From assembly GCF_007786445.1 (NCBI RefSeq), contig NZ_VNJI01000008.1, positions 62,001-126,000 on the forward strand: a DNA stretch of 64,000 nt, given 5' to 3'. The notes beneath the pieces were generated by a model. It searched no databases. It was not told where the DNA came from and saw only the letters and a list, made by a program, of their open reading frames with translations. This document shows positions 35,029 through 42,032 of this stretch, one piece after another (position 1 is the stretch's first letter; each line of letters starts with the position of its first letter). The position numbers and the translations under genes are program-made. Source of the stretch: Paenibacillus cremeus. Lineage in GTDB: Bacteria > Bacillota > Bacilli > Paenibacillales > NBRC-103111.

Positions 35029-36288
35029 ATGGATTGGTTTCGTTCTCAATCGTTCCGAGCGAAGCTGCAGCTTGGGTACTATACAATCGTTGTGTTTTAC
35101 ACCCTGGTGATTTTGTTCCTGATGCTGATAGCCAACATTTCCGTCGTGATCGGGTTGGTGTCGTCCCTGGTGCTGATGCTGATCAGCTTCCCGTTCATCA
35201 ACTTTATGGAAAAAGCGCTGACGGAGCCCATTGAGGACGTATCCCGTATTGCGATGAACATCGCCAAGGGAGATTTTACCCAGACGGTCGATGCCACCTC
35301 CAATGACGCTTTGGGCGAAATGGGACGTTCGTTCAACGGGATGATCGTGAAATTGAAGGAGTTGCTTAACGAAACAACGGCGATTTCCAAGCATGTAGCG
35401 GATTCGAGCCGGGACATTTATTCCAAAAATGAGGGCATCAACTCGATGCTGGTCGAGGCCACCAGCTCCGTCACGAATCTGGCTTCCGGTGCCAATGAAA
35501 TTTCGGGCGCGGTGTTTACCAGCTTTTCGGTGGTCAAGGACATCGAGTCCAAAGTATCGGACTATGCGGAGTCGACGAAGGAGATGAACCGGCGCTGCGA
35601 GCAGACGCTGGAGCTGGTGCAGCGCGGGATGCGCGCAGTCGAGAGCCAGGCGGAGAGCGTGAAGCATAACGTGATCGCGACGACGAATGTGGCGGGCACG
35701 ATCGATGAGCTGGTGAAGGAAGCGATGGGCATCAGCAAAATCACCCGCACGATCTCCGAGATCGCTGAGCAGACGAACCTGCTGTCGCTGAACGCATCCA
35801 TTGAAGCGGCACGGGCCGGCGAGCACGGCAAAGGCTTCTCAGTCGTTGCCCACGAGGTGCGCAAGCTGGCGGAGGAATCGTCCCGTTCCGCGAAGGAAGT
35901 GTTCCATCTGGTGCGGAACATCGAGCACAGCATCCGGCAAGCCCGGCAAAACATTCAGATCAACGAAGACATCGCAAACCGCCAAAGCCTGTCCATTGAC
36001 GAAACCGAGAAGGTGTTCGGGCAAATGGTCGAAAGCGTCGAGTTCATTACGAACCGGATGAACGTGTTTACCGGCGAGAGCCAGAAGATGCAGGAGGCCG
36101 CTAAGGTGATTGCCGGCACGATGGAGAACATCTCGGCGATTACGCAGGAGTCGGCTGCCGCTACGGAGCAAGTGTCCTCCTCGATGATCGAGCAGACCAG
36201 CTCGGTCCGCGCCGTCGTTTCCCAGTCCGAGCAAATGCTCCGGATGGTGACACAGCTGCAGCGGACAATCCAAATTTTTAAACTGTGA
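35029..36288 (+). CDS. Methyl-accepting chemotaxis protein without an extracellular sensor domain
   Basis: 419 residues. Two membrane helices (about 17-38 and 42-62) almost touch, so there is no ligand domain outside; a HAMP domain follows (about 62-115) and a coiled-coil signalling domain with the conserved tip [20 protein letters not shown] near 250. Such short receptors may sense membrane state or a partner protein; PilJ in twitching systems also works with pili. It closes the pilus gene run. Its 3' end overlaps a minus-strand gene by 11 bp. Confidence 0.92.
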   Translation: MDWFRSQSFRAKLQLGYYTIVVFYTLVILFLMLIANISVVIGLVSSLVLMLISFPFINFMEKALTEPIEDVSRIAMNIAKGDFTQTVDATSNDALGEMGRSFNGMIVKLKELLNETTAISKHVADSSRDIYSKNEGINSMLVEATSSVTNLASGANEISGAVFTSFSVVKDIESKVSDYAESTKEMNRRCEQTLELVQRGMRAVESQAESVKHNVIATTNVAGTIDELVKEAMGISKITRTISEIAEQTNLLSLNASIEAARAGEHGKGFSVVAHEVRKLAEESSRSAKEVFHLVRNIEHSIRQARQNIQINEDIANRQSLSIDETEKVFGQMVESVEFITNRMNVFTGESQKMQEAAKVIAGTMENISAITQESAAATEQVSSSMIEQTSSVRAVVSQSEQMLRMVTQLQRTIQIFKL

Positions 36289-36583
36289 CCGACAGCGAGC
36301 TCGTAATCCAGTAGTAGTGCATCAGCAGAATGCCTACATAGACAACCACGGACAAGTTAAGCAAGCCTCTAATCAATAGCCGCTTTCCTATTCTCGCCGC
36401 GAGGAAGAATAGGGACAGCGGCAATGCTATTTTTAGGGCATAAAAGCCTAGATACATATGCTCATAAAGGAACTCCATGATAGGATTCGCTTCTCCGATA
36501 AGGTGAAGCCGAAGGCCTATATCCGTAAGCCCGGCATCCAGGACGCTGGCGATTAACACAAAGCCGATTAACAGTCGGTTCAT
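36278..36583 (-). CDS. DUF5658-like small membrane protein
   Basis: About 101 residues from ATG 36583 (GGAGTG 7 nt upstream; a GTG three codons earlier is less likely). Three to four membrane helices. The motif [20 protein letters not shown] resembles DUF5658 proteins, where Asp, Thr and the G-x-x-E/NP pattern are conserved. Function unknown. It converges on and overlaps the chemoreceptor gene by 11 bp. Confidence 0.78.
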   Translation of the reverse strand: MNRLLIGFVLIASVLDAGLTDIGLRLHLIGEANPIMEFLYEHMYLGFYALKIALPLSLFFLAARIGKRLLIRGLLNLSVVVYVGILLMHYYWITSSLSVTV

Positions 36584-36994
36584 TCGAATCACTCCGATCA
36601 GGACATTTGAACTACTTGAGTTGACTTCATTATAAGTAATTTGGGAACAAAAAGATGCAATGCAGGTGCATTATAAGGCTGGGTATAAGGATGCGCTTGG
36701 TGCGGCGGCGTATAGCCTTCTCGGCATAGATGTCAAGCGGGCTTGTCCGGCTTTTATGCTTGTGCCTTGTGCCTAATAGCTTCAGGTCTCGTTCCTCTTC
36801 ACTCTTCAGAGTACCCCGGGCGCTTGCGCTCTCCCGTTCCTCGGCTGTGATCCTATCACTAGTATAGCCACGAATGCTATAAAACTAGACTTGTACTAAA
36901 TGTATATGCGGCAGGGCGAGAAAATATTCCTAAAATTTTAAAAAATATAGATTCTATACAAAATAGGAAATAGGTTGTGATATTGGGGGAATTG
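36584..36994. repeat. Intergenic element bounded by GTATAGCC repeats
   Basis: About 410 bp without a gene. GTATAGCC occurs at 36710-36717 and again at 36862-36869, both in the same orientation, framing about 145 bp that contain further short repeats (GTTCCTC twice, TTGTGCC twice) and the hairpin core GCGCTTGCGC. It may be a small non-coding mobile or RNA element. The 3' 120 bp are AT-rich and should hold the riboswitch promoter, but I could not assign boxes with confidence. Confidence 0.4.
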
Positions 36995-37072
36995 ATAAAG
37001 GCAAGCCCGTACAAAAGTCCAGGACGCAAAGCCATGACTAAGGCATTAGAGCTAAGGTTTACGGGTTGCCGA
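36995..37072 (+). promoter_or_regulatory. Cyclic-di-GMP-I (GEMM) riboswitch aptamer
   Basis: The hallmark GGACGCAAAGCC is at 37022-37033. Upstream is AAAGGCAAGCCCG (GEMM: AAAGGCAAACC) and downstream GGTTTACGGGTTGCCG, so that GGCAA at the 5' side closes with TTGCC at 37066-37070. Order and spacing fit Rfam family GEMM-I. It is followed 20 nt later by an intrinsic terminator, so it controls transcription of what lies behind it, now a broken chemoreceptor gene. Confidence 0.9.
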
Positions 37073-37089
37073 ATAGCGCAGGATGCAAG

Positions 37090-37123
37090 AGCTATTCAAT
37101 TTCCCTATTGAATGGCTTTTTTT
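37090..37123 (+). terminator. Expression-platform terminator of the c-di-GMP riboswitch
   Basis: AGCTATTCAAT (37090-37100) pairs with ATTGAATGGCT (37107-37117, one G-U), 6-nt loop, then seven T. It ends 40 bp before the remnant reading frame. Confidence 0.87.
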
Positions 37124-37164
37124 GTTGGACGGAGCGAGAGTAAGAGCTCATAGAGAGATGAATG

Positions 37165-37335
37165 ATGAACTGGAAAAGCTTGCGTCTGAAGGTGTTGTTT
37201 GGGTTTTCATTCGAGCCCATTCAATCAGCCGTGAGAGATGTGATGACCCAAATTCAAGAGGCATCCGCCGCCGTTCAGCTGATGGCGGGAGGAACCGAGC
37301 AGATGGTGCAGTCCATGCGCTTTATTGCCGAATAG
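37165..37335 (+). pseudogene. Collapsed methyl-accepting chemotaxis gene (56-codon remnant)
   Basis: ATG 37165 to TAG 37333-37335 encodes a 56-residue peptide. Its first 14 residues, MNWKSLRLKVLFGF, look like the cytoplasmic start of a chemoreceptor before its first membrane helix; the rest (IQSAVRDVMTQIQEASAAVQ, GTEQMVQSMRFIAE) looks like signalling-domain coiled coil. The sensor, HAMP and tip regions are gone without a frameshift, so a large internal deletion joined the two ends. Whether the short peptide is still made is open. Confidence 0.7.
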
Positions 37336-37435
37336 TACGATGGAATCGCTGATCCTTATGCATAAGAATACCGTCTCTGACTCATGATATCCATAAGTAA
37401 CCAGTTCTACATAAAAATCCAAGGAGGCATTCTTC

Positions 37436-38212
37436 GTGGCAGATAAACGCGTTGACCAGACCCCTGACGATTCACGGCGCCGTTTCCTGAAGTATACCGG
37501 TACCGCCATTGGCGGCGCGGTGGTGGGGGGCGTGATTGGCAGTGCGATCACCGGAGGCTTTAAGAAAAAAAATGCGGCTCCCGCCCCTTCCCCATCTCCG
37601 GCGCCTCAGGCTCAGGCATCGGTTGATTTTAACGTTGCACCGATGTTTTTCAACCAGGCGCAGATGGCCATCGCCGAAGCGGCGGCTGAGCGGATTTTCC
37701 CCAAGGACGAAAGCGGTCCGGGCGCGGCGGAGCTGGGGGTCGCATTTTACATTGACCATCAGCTGGCCAGTCCCTGGGGCGTGAATGCCCGCACGTATCG
37801 CATGGGGCCGTTTGTGAAAGGAGAAGTGACGCAGGGTGATTATTTAAGCATTCAGCGGCACGAGCTGATTACGATGGGGCTGCAGAGCTTGGAGGACACG
37901 AGCAAATCAAAGTATTCCAAGTCGTTCGTGGAGCTGGCGCCGGAGGAGCAGGATGCGATTCTCACCTCGATGGAAAAAGGCGAAATCAACGTCGTCAATG
38001 GCGTGACGGGCAAAACCTTTTTCAACCAATTCCGGGTTCTCGTGATGGAAGGCGTCTATTCGGATCCGCTGTACGGCGGCAACAAAAATATGCTGGGCTG
38101 GAAAATGCGCAAATACCCGGGCAACCAGATGAGCTACGCCGAGATTATGGACAAGGACCAGTTCGTCGCGATGGAGCCGCGCAGCCTGCACGATCATTAT
38201 GCGGCGCATTAA
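37436..38212 (+). CDS. Gluconate 2-dehydrogenase subunit 3-family protein with Tat signal
   Basis: 258 residues, GTG start with AAGGAGG at 8 nt. The N-terminus carries a twin-arginine signal (SRRRFLKYTG) followed by a Gly/Ala-rich helix and a Pro/Ala linker. Residues about 65-235 match the subunit 3 family (MFFNQAQMAIAEAAAERIFP, YFI-type DHQLASPWG). In the known enzyme the small subunit accompanies the FAD subunit through the Tat system. Its partner lies 44 bp downstream and the Tat genes follow, so this is one export-and-oxidise unit. Confidence 0.9.
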   Translation: MADKRVDQTPDDSRRRFLKYTGTAIGGAVVGGVIGSAITGGFKKKNAAPAPSPSPAPQAQASVDFNVAPMFFNQAQMAIAEAAAERIFPKDESGPGAAELGVAFYIDHQLASPWGVNARTYRMGPFVKGEVTQGDYLSIQRHELITMGLQSLEDTSKSKYSKSFVELAPEEQDAILTSMEKGEINVVNGVTGKTFFNQFRVLVMEGVYSDPLYGGNKNMLGWKMRKYPGNQMSYAEIMDKDQFVAMEPRSLHDHYAAH

Positions 38213-38256
38213 TGCACCTAGCCGATGCTTAGGAAACTTAGGAAAGGAACATACAT

Positions 38257-39978
38257 ATGGCTAATAAATTGCCGAAGGTCCCCGTCGTCATCGTAGGGAT
38301 GGGATGGGTAGGCGGGATTATCGCCGCCGAGCTGACCAAGCAGGGCACCAAAGTGGTCGGGTTGGAGCGGGGCAAGCCGCGCTCCACGGAGGATTATTAT
38401 ATGGTGCATGACGAGCTTCGCTATGCTTCCAGATATGATCTGATGCAGGATTTGTCCAAGGAGACGGTCACCTTCCGGAACACGGATAAACTGGCGGCGG
38501 TCCCGATGCGCGAATACGGCTCATTCTTGCTGGGCGAGGGCTTGGGCGGAGCGAGCATCCATTGGAACGGGCAGACGTACAGGTTTTTGCCCTATGATTT
38601 TGAAATTTACAGTAAAACGGTGGAGCGATACGGCAAGCAAAAAATTCCCGATGGCATGACGATCCAAGACTGGGGGGTCACTTACGATCAGCTGGAGCCC
38701 TATTTCGATAAATTCGAGAAGATGGCGGGCATCTCGGGCGATCAAGAGCAGAATCCGCTGGTCGGCAAGCGTTCTAGTCCGTTTCCCACCAAGCCGATGA
38801 CCAAAACGCCCATGCTGAAGCTGTTCGAAGACGCGACGAAGAAGCTGGGCTACCACCCGTACATGATGCCGTCCGCCAACCTGTCGGAGCAGTATACGAA
38901 CCCGGATGGGATTACGCGCGCGCCCTGTCAATATTGCGGCTACTGTGAACGCTTCGGCTGTGAGTATGGGGCAAAGGCGGATATGGTCGTCACCGTTCTG
39001 CCGATCGCCCAGAAGTCGGGGAACTTCGAGCTCCGCTCCTACTCGAATGTAGTTCAGGTGCTCAATGACGGTAAAAAAGCCACCGGCGTGCTGTACGTGA
39101 ATACCGTGACCGGCGAGCAGTTCGAGCAGCCGGCCGATGTGGTCATCATGGCCAGCTACGTGTTCAATAACGTCCGGCTGCTGCTGACGTCCAAGCTGGG
39201 CAAGCCGTACGATCCGGCGACGGGCAAGGGTGTTATCGGCAAAAACTACTGCTACCAAACAAATGGAGGCTCGGCAACCGGCTTTTTTGACAATAAAGAA
39301 TTCAACCTGTATGCCGGGGCGGGGTCACTCGGGATGGAGATTCCAGATTTTAACGGTGACAACTTTGACCACAGCAACCTTAACTTCATCCATGGCGCGG
39401 GGATCCGAATCTCTCAGACGGGGCAGCGGCCGATCGCGACCAACTCCGTTCCGAAAGGGATGCCTGCCTGGGGCAAAGACTTCAAGAAGCAGTCGCTGAA
39501 ATATGCGAACAGCGTTTTGGCCGTCTCGCCTCAGGGCAGCAGCATGCCGTGGAGACATCATTATTTGGACCTCGATCCGACCTATAAGGATGCTTACGGA
39601 CTGCCGCTGATCCGCGTCACCTTTGATTTTGAAGAGCAGGATCGGCAAATGATCAAATTCGTCAGCGGCAAAGCGGCCGAAATTATGAAGGAGATGGGCC
39701 CGACGACCATAGGGTCCTCCGACCAGCTGGGACCGTATAATATCGTTCCGTACCAGTCCACCCATAACACGGGCGGCGTCATTATGGGAGCGGATCCGTC
39801 GACGTCTGCCGTCAATTCGTATTTGCAGATGTGGGATGCGGAGAATGTGTTTGTGATCGGGGCGTCGGCGTTTGCCCATAACAGCGGCTACAATCCTACG
39901 GCTACAGTCGGCGCGCTGGCCTACAGGGCTGTCGAGGGGATCGCCAAATATTTGAAGCAGGGCGGTATGGTCGTTTAG
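38257..39978 (+). CDS. GMC-family flavoprotein dehydrogenase (gluconate 2-dehydrogenase large-subunit type)
   Basis: 573 residues. FAD-binding Rossmann motif VIVGMGWVGGIIAAELTKQG with a Glu (GLERG) at the end of the second strand; the family-specific CQYCGYCERFGCEYGAK near 228-244; C-terminal catalytic region with STHNTGGVIMG and HNSGYNPTATVGALAYR. No own signal peptide, so it should ride out with the twin-arginine partner. Oxidises a sugar acid or polyol; the cytochrome c subunit of the classical three-part enzyme is not encoded here, so electrons must go to another acceptor. Confidence 0.93.
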   Translation: MANKLPKVPVVIVGMGWVGGIIAAELTKQGTKVVGLERGKPRSTEDYYMVHDELRYASRYDLMQDLSKETVTFRNTDKLAAVPMREYGSFLLGEGLGGASIHWNGQTYRFLPYDFEIYSKTVERYGKQKIPDGMTIQDWGVTYDQLEPYFDKFEKMAGISGDQEQNPLVGKRSSPFPTKPMTKTPMLKLFEDATKKLGYHPYMMPSANLSEQYTNPDGITRAPCQYCGYCERFGCEYGAKADMVVTVLPIAQKSGNFELRSYSNVVQVLNDGKKATGVLYVNTVTGEQFEQPADVVIMASYVFNNVRLLLTSKLGKPYDPATGKGVIGKNYCYQTNGGSATGFFDNKEFNLYAGAGSLGMEIPDFNGDNFDHSNLNFIHGAGIRISQTGQRPIATNSVPKGMPAWGKDFKKQSLKYANSVLAVSPQGSSMPWRHHYLDLDPTYKDAYGLPLIRVTFDFEEQDRQMIKFVSGKAAEIMKEMGPTTIGSSDQLGPYNIVPYQSTHNTGGVIMGADPSTSAVNSYLQMWDAENVFVIGASAFAHNSGYNPTATVGALAYRAVEGIAKYLKQGGMVV

Positions 39979-39993
39979 AGCGAGGGGGATGGC

Positions 39994-40722
39994 ATGGACC
40001 AAGAGGATTGGATCGTTCATTTGACCGAAATCCGCAAGCGGCTGCTCATCGTTGGGGCTTGGTTCGTGGTCACGCTGGGCGCGGGGCTGTACATCTCGCC
40101 GCATCTGCTGCTGTATATGAAAACGCAGCCGCTTATTGGGGACATCCAGTGGAACGTGTTTTCGTTTACGGATGGGCTGATGATCTACATGAAGTGCGCG
40201 TTCCTGTTTGCGCTGCTGGTCACGCTGCCGGTGCTGCTTTACCAGGTGTGGGCCTTCGTTCGGCCCGGCTTGACCGAGGCCGAGTCGCGGAGCGCGCTTC
40301 CGTATATCCCTGTGGCTTTTGCGCTGTTCCTCATCGGCGCAGCGTTCAGCTACTGGGTGGTGTTTCCGATGATGATCCGGTTTATGATGCGCATGAATCA
40401 GACGATCGGGGCGGTAGAGACGTACGGCATCGACCGCTACTTCGCTTTCTTGTTCCAGCTGGTGTTTCCGATGGCCATGGCGTTTGAGCTGCCCGTGGTG
40501 CTGCTGTTTTTGACCAAAATCGGACTGCTGACGCCGGAGCGGCTGAAAGGATCGCGTAAATACGCCTATCTCGGGCTGACGATCGCAGGCTCCTGCATTT
40601 CGCCACCCGATATGATCTCCCACCTTTCGGTGACGGTGCCGCTCATTTTGTTGTTCGAGATCAGCGCCATGGTGGCCGGCTGGCAGTGGAGAGCGATGCA
40701 GCAAAGACTGGCCAACAGCTAA
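39994..40722 (+). CDS. tatC: TatC, twin-arginine translocase subunit
   Basis: 242 residues with six membrane helices. Conserved TatC features: N-terminal HLTEIRKRL (substrate-binding face), the first periplasmic loop, FVRPGLTEAESRSALPYIP, and a Phe-x-x-x-Glu-type motif in YFAFLFQLVFPMAMAFELPV. Sixteen bp after the GMC gene, with GAGGGGGA before the ATG, so it is cotranscribed with its presumed cargo. Confidence 0.95.
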   Translation: MDQEDWIVHLTEIRKRLLIVGAWFVVTLGAGLYISPHLLLYMKTQPLIGDIQWNVFSFTDGLMIYMKCAFLFALLVTLPVLLYQVWAFVRPGLTEAESRSALPYIPVAFALFLIGAAFSYWVVFPMMIRFMMRMNQTIGAVETYGIDRYFAFLFQLVFPMAMAFELPVVLLFLTKIGLLTPERLKGSRKYAYLGLTIAGSCISPPDMISHLSVTVPLILLFEISAMVAGWQWRAMQQRLANS

Positions 40723-40747
40723 GGAAATGTGAAAAGAGGTGAACGGA

Positions 40748-40948
40748 ATGTTCAACAATATCGGCGTATCCGGGTTGATTTTAATTTTGGCAATCGCGTT
40801 AATTGTGTTCGGGCCATCCAAGCTGCCGCAGCTGGGACGCGCGTTCGGAGACACGCTGCGTGAATTTCGCAACTCTACCCGCAGCATTGTGGAGGACGAT
40901 CGGGACGACAATCCTATGATTGAGCATGAGGGAAAAAGGCCGATGTGA
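40748..40948 (+). CDS. tatA: TatA, twin-arginine translocase pore subunit
   Basis: About 66 residues from ATG 40748 (AGAGGTG 7 nt upstream). One membrane helix followed by the hinge and amphipathic helix with the signature [20 protein letters not shown]. Closes the four-gene Tat operon. Confidence 0.95.
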   Translation: MFNNIGVSGLILILAIALIVFGPSKLPQLGRAFGDTLREFRNSTRSIVEDDRDDNPMIEHEGKRPM

Positions 40949-40971
40949 ACGTAATGTATGGTATAATGAGG

Positions 40972-41017
40972 AAAAAGCAGTGCCGCTCCTGGTTCGTGAG
41001 GAAGCACTGCTTTTTTT
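40972..41017 (+). terminator. Terminator of the Tat operon
   Basis: AAAAAGCAGTGC (40972-40983) with GCACTGC (41004-41010) and seven T. It ends 25 bp before the next start codon. Confidence 0.82.
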
Positions 41018-41042
41018 GTCCTTGAAGGGAGATGAACAAAGC

Positions 41043-41398
41043 ATGGCTAGGAGACTGAATACGAATGTGGCTGGCGATTTATATGTTAACGACGCCTGTA
41101 TCAACTGCGATACCTGCCGTCAGTTAGCGCCGGACACGTTCGCGGAAATCGGCGGATATTCGGCTGTGAGCTGCCAGCCCGTGGCAATCATTTGGCGTGG
41201 AATCGGGAGGAGCAAGGGCTGGAAGGCTTCCAAGATTACTGCTGGTACTCATGGAAGGAGCAAGTAAAGTCGCTCGAGCGGCTGCGGCAGGAGACGTTCG
41301 AATGGGTGCTGCCGGGGCATGGGGATCGGATTCATTTGCCGGCATCCGGCATGAGGGAGGCCATGACGGCGATGCTGCAGCGGTATGGCGTTTCTTAG
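41043..41398 (+). pseudogene. Internally deleted ferredoxin/metallo-beta-lactamase protein
   Basis: From ATG 41043 the frame gives a single-cluster ferredoxin start (RLNTNVAGDLYVNDACINCD then TCRQLAPDTF). After SCQPV the reading jumps, in another frame, to the last segment of an MBL-fold hydrolase (HLAWNREEQGLEGFQDYCWY, then FEWVLPGHGDR) ending at 41398. Intact homologues of this architecture are near 290 residues; the remaining Cys residues of the ferredoxin part and all of the HxHxDH metal centre are missing. So a frame-changing internal deletion of several hundred bp occurred near 41175-41190. Position of the junction is approximate. Confidence 0.75.
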
Positions 41399-41423
41399 GT
41401 GTTCAAACGTGATCGGCAGAAGT

Positions 41424-41454
41424 CCGAAAACCCAATGTGAGCGTGGGTTTTCGG
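41424..41454. other. Stem-loop between pseudogene and helper gene
   Basis: CCGAAAACCCA pairs with TGGGTTTTCGG across 9 nt. No clear T-run on either side, but its position between converging units suggests a terminator. Confidence 0.5.
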
Positions 41455-41467
41455 CTCTCCCGAAGCA

Positions 41468-41716
41468 CTAGCGTATCTTGGCAAACGAAATCCAGCTCAG
41501 TAAATTAATCCGCGATTTTTTGCCTTTCTCTTTGACCAGCCCATAAAATTCACCGAGAAATTGCTCCCACTTCTTCCCGATGTCTTTTCGCGCGTTGTCA
41601 TTTTCCAAGACGGTATGTATGCTCTGGTTCACAGCCTGCTCCAGATGCTTCAACGCTTCCTTCAAATGATGATCGATCGCTTGGTCCTGCACACCGTCCC
41701 TCCTACTCTGAAGCAA
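41468..41716 (-). CDS. Small helical protein, 82 aa, P-type ATPase locus
   Basis: Not recognised. Amphipathic and charged: helix about 12-45 (LKEALKHLEQAVNQSIHTVL) and a Lys-rich second half. No clear membrane helix. It overlaps the DUF5132-like gene by 14 bp on the same strand and so is probably translated with it. Downstream of the giant ATPase gene, it may bind the ATPase or nucleic acid; inference only. Confidence 0.6.
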   Translation of the reverse strand: MLQSRRDGVQDQAIDHHLKEALKHLEQAVNQSIHTVLENDNARKDIGKKWEQFLGEFYGLVKEKGKKSRINLLSWISFAKIR

Positions 41717-41951
41717 TTTCTTGGTCCAGCCTTCGTTTCATTCGTTCAAATTGCGCTTCGGCAACAATATCCTCGATTTCGTCTCGGGCCACCTGAACGG
41801 CGTATTTGATTTTATCCGTCAAGCCTGAACCGGTTTGAACGCCATCCTCGACCAGAGGCTTCCATGTGCTCTTGAGTATGGGCACAAGGGTAGAGGCTGC
41901 GACGGCCAAGGCAGCGCCGACGATCCATTTTTCGGCTTGTCTATCCAGCAT
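41703..41951 (-). CDS. DUF5132-like membrane-anchored protein, 82 aa
   Basis: One N-terminal membrane helix (VGAALAVAASTLVPILKSTW), then an amphipathic helix ending EDIVAEAQFERMKRRLDQE. This layout matches DUF5132 proteins, which are often beside CtpI-type ATPases. AGGAGG precedes the ATG by 9 nt. It lies 60 bp downstream of the P-type ATPase gene, separated by that gene's hairpin, so some read-through or its own promoter is needed. Function unknown. Confidence 0.7.
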   Translation of the reverse strand: MLDRQAEKWIVGAALAVAASTLVPILKSTWKPLVEDGVQTGSGLTDKIKYAVQVARDEIEDIVAEAQFERMKRRLDQEIASE

Positions 41952-41987
41952 GAACTCATTCCTCCTAATTTCACTCTCATGTGGAAA

Positions 41988-42032
41988 ATAAAAAAAGCAA
42001 AGCCTATACCGCTGCTAAGCGGCGGCATAGGC
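41988..42032 (-). terminator. Terminator after the P-type ATPase
   Basis: On the minus strand GCCTATGCCGCCGC pairs with GCGGTATAGGC, then TTTGCTTTTTTT. The 5' arm covers the last codons of the ATPase gene. Confidence 0.78.

Noticed and set aside
36720-36870. Faint likeness of the minus strand to a 23S rRNA segment
   Set aside because: Only scattered short matches with gaps; no other rRNA sequence nearby. I prefer an unknown repeat element.
37083-37352. 89-codon + strand frame after the riboswitch
   Set aside because: It begins ahead of the terminator hairpin and reads the chemoreceptor remnant in the wrong frame; the meaningful frame starts at 37165.
39325-41007. 560-codon open frame on the minus strand across the GMC, tatC and tatA genes
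   Set aside because: It mirrors three well-supported genes, is rich in His/Arg as expected of an antisense GC-rich frame, and has no ribosome site.
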